From NCBI RefSeq assembly GCF_004798865.1, contig NW_025336087.1, positions 49,767,621-49,831,620 of the forward strand: 64,000 bases of DNA. The letters run 5' to 3'. The position numbers and the translations under genes are program-made. The notes under the pieces were generated by a model. That model saw nothing but the letters and a program-made list of their open reading frames with translations, was not told where the DNA came from and did not search any database. The first letter of the stretch is position 1; the number at the start of each line of letters is the position of its first letter. Source of the stretch: Varanus komodoensis (Eukaryota > Chordata > Lepidosauria > Squamata > Varanidae). Positions 62,701 to 64,000 of the stretch are shown one piece after another.

Positions 62701-62799
62701 GTTAAGCTGAATATAGTGAGATGTCCTCCTGTAACTACTGTCCTCATCAGAAGACCAGACCTCAGATATCAGCTAGGCTTCAGTGTACAGAATGGCATC
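19601..62799 (+). CDS. APBA1: APBA1 (X11-alpha/Mint1) adaptor protein, 5' ten coding exons, 3' end outside window
   Basis: The coding sequence joins 19601-20755, 30377-30478, 33261-33300, 38052-38197, 49945-49977, 51444-51530, 52162-52347, 53302-53481, 54151-54363 and 62680-62799, giving 754 codons with GT/AG at every intron. The family protein is a neuronal adaptor: it binds Munc18 and CASK through its N-terminal half, the APP cytoplasmic tail through its PTB domain, and channels and receptors through two C-terminal PDZ domains, linking synaptic exocytosis with APP trafficking. Residues 1-432 are the acidic, low-complexity N-terminus; about 436-643 the PTB domain; about 644-730 PDZ1; about 731 onward PDZ2. 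The N-terminus (MNHFEG) and the IWVMR motif mark APBA1 rather than APBA2 or APBA3, which lack this N-terminus. Human APBA1 has 837 residues, so roughly 70-80 residues (rest of PDZ2 and the conserved C-terminus) are missing to the right. All introns are phase 0 except the one after the 40-base exon. Confidence 0.97.
20756..20930 (+). other. APBA1: Possible intronic polyadenylation region behind the first coding exon
   Basis: Past the donor the reading frame stays open for 24 codons and stops with TAA at 20828-20830. A canonical AATAAA hexamer lies at 20881-20886, 50 bases further on, and T/GT-rich sequence follows at about 20936-20975. Together these could make a short transcript coding for a 409-residue protein with the Munc18- and CASK-binding parts but no PTB or PDZ domain. 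This is inference from sequence; AATAAA also occurs by chance in AT-rich introns. Confidence 0.35.
23237..23675. mobile_element. hAT-like non-autonomous DNA transposon relic
   Basis: The left end reads cttagggtaggcaacctttt. The right end, reversed, reads aacagggatagacaacttgg, forming imperfect terminal inverted repeats of the 'aggggtgggcaacctttttggcc' kind seen on non-autonomous hAT elements. No transposase frame is present. Length about 440 bases. Confidence 0.5.
26300..26410. repeat. Short palindromic relic ('gcacaatcctatg' family)
   Basis: gggcacaatcctatgaaggt on the left and acatgcatagtattgcattc on the right form imperfect arms. Related copies are at 30005-30075, 32495-32590 and 35350-35475. 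Confidence 0.4.
27280..29700. repeat. Palindromic relic split by the BovB insertion (right arm 27280-27321 and 29687-29700)
   Basis: ggaatgatgggaggtatagt and ccaacacatctggagggc end at 27321. After the LINE, ggcactaggttg at 29687-29698 continues the arm, whose intact form elsewhere reads '...gggcaccaggttgggg'. The BovB copy therefore landed inside an older palindromic element. Confidence 0.55.
27322..29686 (-). mobile_element. BovB (RTE clade) LINE, 5'-truncated and decayed
   Basis: Read on the minus strand, the copy starts within the end of the endonuclease domain ([14 protein letters not shown], then [20 protein letters not shown] near 29500-29560). It continues through a linker ([20 protein letters not shown]), the reverse transcriptase ([17 protein letters not shown] near 28400, [18 protein letters not shown], and the catalytic YADD at about 28100-28111) and the C-terminal segment ([29 protein letters not shown]). 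The 3' end at the left carries a tail of AGCA/AGCAA repeats, typical of RTE elements. About 2.4 kb of a full length near 3.2 kb or more remains. The frame is interrupted several times by stops and frameshifts, for example around 28490-28530 and 27840-27910, so it is not active. BovB is a hallmark of squamates and of ruminants. Confidence 0.92.
30005..30075. repeat. Short palindromic relic
   Basis: gcaagtctcattaaacttga followed by tgagacttacctttaagcag gives self-complementary arms of the same family as 32495-32590. Confidence 0.4.
30377..30478 (+). CDS. APBA1: APBA1 exon, residues 386-419 (serine/proline-rich linker)
   Basis: A 102-base, phase 0-0 exon. The acceptor is ...ttatgtctag and the donor is gtagag, a weak match to consensus. 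It begins [16 protein letters not shown], which follows the human APBA1 linker closely, then diverges ([15 protein letters not shown]) and ends in the conserved SKE. No folded domain is expected; the segment sits between the CASK-binding motif and the PTB domain. Because the length is a multiple of three it could be skipped without shifting the frame. Confidence 0.9.
32495..32590. repeat. Palindromic relic ('gtgcaattctatgcaagtt' family)
   Basis: acagtgcaattctatgcaag on the left and agggttgcagcctgagtcc on the right match both ends of a short element whose arms read 'gtgcaatcctatgca' and its complement. The centre is degraded. Confidence 0.45.
32725..32963. mobile_element. Short element with about 19-base terminal inverted repeats (MITE-like)
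   Basis: The left end tggggttggatccagattt (32725-32743) pairs with the right end aaatcttggatccaaccca (32945-32963) with few mismatches. The interior of about 200 bases has no coding capacity. The same terminal motif occurs at 19255-19275. Confidence 0.55.
33261..33300 (+). CDS. APBA1: APBA1 40-base exon, residues 420-432
   Basis: The exon lies between ttaattacag and the strong donor gtaagc. It encodes [13 protein letters not shown] plus the first base of the next codon, identical to what I recall of human APBA1 just before the PTB domain. It was found by reading all frames for the expected peptide rather than as a long frame. It is 40 bases long, so unlike its neighbours it ends in phase 1, and skipping it would break the frame of the following exon. 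Confidence 0.93.
34297..34487 (+). mobile_element. BovB LINE 3' scrap, 5'-truncated
   Basis: Encodes [20 protein letters not shown] and [16 protein letters not shown], the last coding segment of BovB, and ends in aacaacaac followed by a TTTATTTA-rich stretch. It is in opposite orientation to the larger copy at 27322-29686. Typical RTE truncation on insertion. Confidence 0.85.
34945..35066 (-). mobile_element. MIR-like SINE tail, inverted
   Basis: gttacatttatgtctcacca, cttcaaggaggtaagatgg and tatcctt...accaccctgtgagatagatt, followed by aggcccc, are the reverse of the SINE tail at 14640-14740. Confidence 0.5.
35075..35208. repeat. Palindromic DNA-transposon relic, near full length
   Basis: The left arm tttagactacaactctcaac and the right arm gataatgagagtcgtaagcc, plus cattgggagggca, flank a centre cgtgccagcatggccagtgg. 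The whole element folds back on itself and has no coding content. Its structure is that of a fold-back, non-autonomous DNA transposon; I cannot name the superfamily with certainty. Confidence 0.65.
35350..35475. repeat. Palindromic relics, two adjoining copies
   Basis: acatcccattcaactcagtg with gggagttgcatct, then gtggtgcaatcctgggtatg and ggtacaatcctatgtacctt, resemble arms of the family at 32495-32590. Confidence 0.4.
35895..35985 (-). mobile_element. LINE 3' tail, inverted, with (ATT/ACT)n
   Basis: ttactactactattactact followed by ttctgtactgcccaatagcc and aaaactctctaggcatttta is the reversed end of an L2-type LINE. Confidence 0.35.
38052..38197 (+). CDS. APBA1: APBA1 exon, residues 433-481 (start of PTB domain)
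   Basis: The acceptor is ctgtactgcag and the donor gtgagg. Starting in phase 1, it reads [37 protein letters not shown] and [12 protein letters not shown]. This is the first strand and helix of the X11-type PTB domain, which binds the YENPTY-containing tail of APP without needing phosphotyrosine. Every residue agrees with the human protein as I remember it. Confidence 0.96.
38457..38540. repeat. Short nested inverted repeat (cruciform-capable)
   Basis: The outer stem acactaatg (38475-38483) pairs perfectly with cattagtgt (38520-38528). The inner stem gcactag (38489-38495) pairs with ctagtgc (38508-38514). The sequences outside (agtggtgttgc / gcaccatcact) are also partly complementary. It looks like a tiny fold-back element. 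Confidence 0.5.
39526..39669 (+). mobile_element. L2-type LINE 3' tail inserted in the CR1 remnant
   Basis: tatttatttatggttgtaag, then ccatcccaaggctttggcga, atggggcggaatataagttt and an (AAAT)n run form the 3' end also seen inverted at 54745-55045. It separates two CR1 blocks that are contiguous in the family, so it is younger than the CR1. It could equally be a SINE that borrowed this tail. Confidence 0.6.
40160..40320. repeat. DIRS left terminal inverted repeat
   Basis: About 160 bases running from attcttcgtc to tccagtcttt. It is the reverse complement of 45849-46005 with a few per cent difference. It contains a TATA-like attatataag at 40281-40290 ahead of the coding region, a plausible promoter core for the element. 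Confidence 0.85.
45601..45702. repeat. DIRS internal complementary region
   Basis: The first part (45601-45641) is complementary to the outer end of the left repeat (40161-40200). The second part (about 45640-45702) is complementary to the outer end of the right repeat (about 45980-46035). Joining both outer ends in one internal block is the signature of DIRS elements, in which it templates completion of the ends through a circular intermediate. Confidence 0.85.
45849..46035. repeat. DIRS right terminal inverted repeat, with outer extension
   Basis: 45849-46005 mirrors the left repeat. It then extends about 30 bases further (acatcagttacagataagc to cttgt) with no counterpart at the left end. 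The extension does have a counterpart in the internal complementary region. Unequal outer ends are known for DIRS elements. Confidence 0.8.
46856..47003. repeat. Tandem duplication of a 72-76 base unit
   Basis: Unit one is 46856-46927 and unit two 46928-47003. Both carry tctccaaaacatgggaatgg and acatctaaagaaatcc. They differ by a four-base insertion and a few substitutions. Confidence 0.9.
47448..47510. repeat. Three tandem copies of a 21-base unit
   Basis: Units at 47448-47468, 47469-47489 and 47490-47510 all begin tttaaatct. The first two differ at one position; the third is more diverged. A partial fourth start (tttataaag) follows. Confidence 0.9.
47800..47935. repeat. Palindromic relic
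   Basis: acatggatttcagtggaaaa and cccactgaaatcagtggggc lie in opposing orientation around a short centre, like the other fold-back copies in the window. Confidence 0.4.
49945..49977 (+). CDS. APBA1: APBA1 33-base microexon, residues 482-492
   Basis: Encodes [11 protein letters not shown] in phase 0, a basic insert within the PTB domain. The acceptor is ccatgctaagcag and the donor gtgcag, which departs from consensus at +4 and +5. The pyrimidine-rich stretch lies about 20-40 bases upstream, and a TGC sits at 49935-49937, close to the splice site. Microexons with a TGC in this position are typical of neuronal SRRM4-dependent exons; that this one is regulated in that way is inference. The 33-base length keeps the frame if it is skipped. 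Confidence 0.93.
49978..51443 (+). other. APBA1 intron between residues 492 and 493
   Basis: A 1.47 kb intron containing one palindromic relic (50920-51050) and otherwise no recognisable feature. Confidence 0.9.
50920..51050. repeat. Palindromic DNA-transposon relic
   Basis: ttggattatgactctcagca on the left and gctgggaattgtagtccaca, then tagggcaccagattgggaa, on the right are the arms of the same fold-back family as 35075-35208. Confidence 0.65.
51444..51530 (+). CDS. APBA1: APBA1 exon, residues 493-521 (PTB domain)
   Basis: An 87-base, phase 0-0 exon with acceptor cttcatttgcag and donor gtacag. It encodes [19 protein letters not shown] and [10 protein letters not shown], central strands of the PTB fold, and is identical to the mammalian protein as far as I can recall. 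It opens the compact exon cluster 51444-54363. Confidence 0.96.
51600..51649. repeat. 26-base tandem duplication
   Basis: catattttagattattcata with tagg occurs at 51600-51623 and again at 51626-51649, 70 bases after an APBA1 donor site. Confidence 0.9.
52162..52347 (+). CDS. APBA1: APBA1 exon, residues 522-583 (PTB domain)
   Basis: A 186-base, phase 0-0 exon with acceptor gtcttctctag and donor gtaagg. It encodes [39 protein letters not shown] and [12 protein letters not shown]. These are the strands of the PTB domain that form the peptide-binding groove next to the C-terminal helix. The SNSQDN reading differs from human SNSQEN by one conservative change. Confidence 0.97.
53302..53481 (+). 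CDS. APBA1: APBA1 exon, residues 584-643 (PTB C-terminal helix and linker)
   Basis: A 180-base, phase 0-0 exon with acceptor gatggctacag and donor gtatgt. It encodes [20 protein letters not shown], the long C-terminal PTB helix that packs against the bound APP peptide. [19 protein letters not shown] and the acidic linker [21 protein letters not shown] follow; in X11 proteins this linker helix partly covers the PTB groove. Confidence 0.97.
54151..54363 (+). CDS. APBA1: APBA1 exon, residues 644-714 (PDZ1)
   Basis: A 213-base, phase 0-0 exon with acceptor tcccatttag and donor gtacca. It encodes [58 protein letters not shown] and [13 protein letters not shown], most of PDZ1. The carboxylate-binding loop reads ILGVVIV in place of the classic GLGF, as is normal for the X11 family. 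The [21 protein letters not shown] block is the usual PDZ alpha-A/beta-D region. Confidence 0.97.
54745..55045 (-). mobile_element. L2-clade LINE 3' end, inverted, copy 1
   Basis: Read on the minus strand: ggtggcgcccaatctatgga, atgcgctccccagagaggtc, cgcctggtgcc, then gtaagccaccctgaggcttc and aaatggggcggcc, ending in TAAATAAA. The first part is the decayed 'WNALP' region at the end of an L2 reverse transcriptase protein. It is the best-preserved of three copies. Confidence 0.65.
56294..56389. repeat. Palindromic DNA-transposon relic with clear ends
   Basis: Starts agccttctccgaccc and ends gttggggaaggct. It contains ttggactacaactcttagca and agccaataaatctgggg. The ends are inverted repeats of the fold-back family at 35075-35208; part of the right arm is deleted. 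Confidence 0.7.
56403..56950 (-). mobile_element. L2-clade LINE 3' end, inverted, copy 2
   Basis: The minus strand still shows the downstream part of the L2 protein in broken frames (about [19 protein letters not shown], then [11 protein letters not shown]) followed by the cgcctggtgcc-type block and the 'ctgcccagaatg...tataaa' tail. More diverged but longer than copy 1. Confidence 0.6.
57235..57580 (-). mobile_element. CR1 LINE 3' region, inverted
   Basis: aatcatagaatagtacagtt, ggaaggggccatgaagacct, agatggctgtccagtttcg, aaacttttcctgatgtccag and cctgaggtacttatagaggg match an inverted CR1 3' end in order. The target-end motif (aatcatagaat) lies at the left, as expected for minus orientation. 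Confidence 0.85.
58268..58790 (-). mobile_element. L2-clade LINE 3' end, inverted, copy 3
   Basis: Shares with copies 1 and 2 the block ctttacctggtgccaaaaat, gtaagcctctctaggcaggg, attccacagttaaggg and cctcctttggcaggggcacc. All three lie in the same orientation within 4 kb. Confidence 0.6.
59845..59930 (-). mobile_element. Possible LINE 3' tail, inverted
   Basis: A (TTTCA)n-like run (tttcatttcatttcatttct) followed by accatccaatttatggggtt and ttacagcagt resembles the reversed tail of an L2-type LINE. Weak. Confidence 0.3.
61050..62570 (+). mobile_element. L2-clade LINE relic, reverse transcriptase and 3' end
   Basis: Broken frames give [14 protein letters not shown] and [19 protein letters not shown] (61200-61310), a decayed AFD-box (ttttgataacattggtcata, about 61382), [14 protein letters not shown] for the usual PQGS.LSP.LFNI (about 61520-61570), and [20 protein letters not shown] with GCREHVSHV near the C-terminus (61980-62085). 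The (Y/F)ADD box is not preserved. The 3' end carries gcttgtaagcctgcttgagt and ttgaggtataaataaatc. Many stops and indels; dead and old. Confidence 0.8.
62680..62799 (+). CDS. APBA1: APBA1 exon, residues 715-754 (end of PDZ1, start of PDZ2)
   Basis: A 120-base, phase 0-0 exon with acceptor gtttttaag and donor gtaagt. It encodes [20 protein letters not shown] and [24 protein letters not shown] replaces the NQSR of human APBA1, a single conservative difference. The YQLGFSV sequence is the carboxylate-binding loop of PDZ2. The remaining PDZ2 sequence and the C-terminal tail, which folds back on PDZ1 in X11 proteins, lie outside the window. Confidence 0.96.
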
Positions 62800-62967
62800 G
62801 TAAGTAGCACTTGGCATCCTTAATTTATTATTCTACCTCCTGTACAGAAAAAGACAAAACAAGGAGCAGTTAATTTCAAAACATTTAGCTTTTATTGTAC
62901 ACATGTATAGGATCACAGTCTGCAACATCATCTAGCACTACATGCTAGATTAACATGAAGGTTAATC

Positions 62968-63000
62968 GAGTGAGTGAATGAGTGAGTGAGTGAATGAATG
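62968..63000. repeat. (GTGA/ATGA)n microsatellite
   Basis: gagtgagtgaatgagtgagt followed by gagtgaatgaatga, a four-base repeat with two variants. Confidence 0.9.
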
Positions 63001-63880
63001 ACATTTGAGAATTAAACAGTGGGCACATATGGTGAGATATTAGTTGCATTGCTTGAGGCCCTTGGGGAAATGCAACACAAGGGGATTATATCAAGTGCTG
63101 TGAGTGTGTTTGAGATGGTGGGTGCAGGGGAATAACATTCCAGTGCTTCATTTGTAAAATGAGAAGTACTGGGGCTGAAATCTGCTTTGTTCTTGAAGTG
63201 TGGGCCATGGATATAACTATTCAGTAGTAAGGAAATGTAATCTGAGGATGCCAAGCTAAAGCTGCTATAGGTTTTCACTTGATGTGAATGTACCCTGTAT
63301 GAGACACGCAAAGAGCATTCTTGCATTTTAACAAGTTAAATGGTATCAAACAACTTGTGCCTTGCAACACTTGAATATGCATTGCCTGAATTGCTTTTTT
63401 CAATTTCTAGTGTTTCTGGCTAACATTATGCGGCAGTAGCAGCACACCATTTAATAACATTTTCACACTTTAGAAAATGCCAACACCTCCCACTCTGTTT
63501 CTGGCATGGCTATTGATGTTTATTGATTCAAAACAACCAGGAGAAAAAGTTGATGCAGTTACATGCCTCTTTACAATTTTATTTTGTATCCACCACATTA
63601 TTCAGTTCAAATAGCCATGTGCCTAAGAACTATAATATAGGTTTTATATGGCTATTTCTTTACAGCAGTAGGTTTTGTTTATAGCGAACTGTGATCCAAA
63701 CATCTGCAGCCCAGTGAGTTGTTACTTTATTTCCCTACATTCACCATGACCAATGCCCCATTTTTGTGCTGGAAAAACAGCAGATCTCCTTCCATCTCCT
63801 CTAATGCAGTGTATGAAGCTGGGACTCCATGGTGGGACCTTCTTGGTCACCCCGTTCATATGATCTGCCATGCTCAATGG

Positions 63881-64000
63881 TAGGTAGAGCGCCTGCTTTG
63901 TGTGCAGAAGCTCCCAGAGTCAGCCACCAGCATCTCCAAGTGGGGCTAGGAAAGTATCCCACTTGAATCCCTGCTCTAGAGAGCTGGTGCCAGTCAGTGT
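63881..64000 (+). mobile_element. tRNA-derived SINE, truncated by the window edge
   Basis: gctcaatggtaggtagagcg, ctgctttgtgtgcagaagct, cagccaccagcatctccaag and agagctggtgccagtcagtg follow the order of a squamate tRNA-derived SINE (A-box-like 'ggctcagtggtagagc', then 'catgcagaaggtcccaggttcaatccc'). The B box is decayed (agagtcagccac). Confidence 0.7.

Larger units (their letters stand above)
62800..64000 (+). other. APBA1 intron after residue 754 (continues beyond window)
   Basis: Contains a (GTGA/ATGA)n tract at 62968-63000 and a SINE at the right edge. No exon encoding the rest of PDZ2 (expected to start ICSLMRGGIAERGG) is present. Confidence 0.9.

Noticed and set aside
19601-62799. Assignment to APBA2 or APBA3 instead of APBA1
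   Set aside because: The N-terminus, the IWVMR CASK-binding context and the [13 protein letters not shown] exon match APBA1; APBA2 differs in all these places and APBA3 lacks them.
63881-64000. Possible tRNA gene at the right edge
   Set aside because: The A-box-like start is followed by SINE-specific sequence, the B box is decayed and no cloverleaf can be drawn.

Overview
The window is vertebrate nuclear DNA and lies inside one large plus-strand gene, APBA1 (X11-alpha/Mint1), a neuronal adaptor protein. Ten consecutive coding exons are readable, from the start codon at 19601 to the exon ending at 62799. They encode 754 residues: the acidic N-terminal region with the Munc18- and CASK-binding segments, the PTB domain, PDZ1 and the start of PDZ2. 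The rest of PDZ2 and the stop codon lie beyond the right edge. Everything before 19548 reads as 5' intron, so promoter and first exon are off the left edge. A 100-base run of N (5216-5315) is an assembly gap.

The repeat content points to a squamate reptile (lizard or snake). There is a BovB/RTE LINE of squamate type, many CR1 and L2-clade LINE remnants, a DIRS tyrosine-recombinase retroelement, MIR-like and other tRNA-derived SINEs, and several families of short palindromic DNA-transposon relics. No second host gene was recognised on either strand.

Layout: 1-19547 upstream intron with scattered repeats; 19548-20755 large N-terminal exon; 20756-30376 intron holding a 2.4 kb minus-strand BovB copy (27322-29686) inside an older palindromic element; 30377-30478, 33261-33300 and 38052-38197 small exons up to the start of the PTB domain; 38198-49944 an 11.7 kb intron with a nested pile-up (a CR1 LINE interrupted by an L2-type tail and by a 5.9 kb DIRS fossil, 40155-46035); 49945-54363 a compact cluster of five exons (microexon, PTB, PDZ1); 54364-62679 an intron rich in L2 and CR1 remnants; 62680-62799 the PDZ1/PDZ2 junction exon; then intron to the end.

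Points most worth a second look: in-frame read-through of the first coding exon into a stop followed 50 bases later by AATAAA, a possible N-terminal-only APBA1 isoform; a 33-base in-frame microexon with a weak donor and a TGC just before its acceptor; the DIRS element with terminal inverted repeats and an internal complementary region; three separate repeat-in-repeat nests that give relative insertion ages; and a hairpin-rich insertion at about 4139-4446. Nothing in the window amounts to a wholly unknown gene system.
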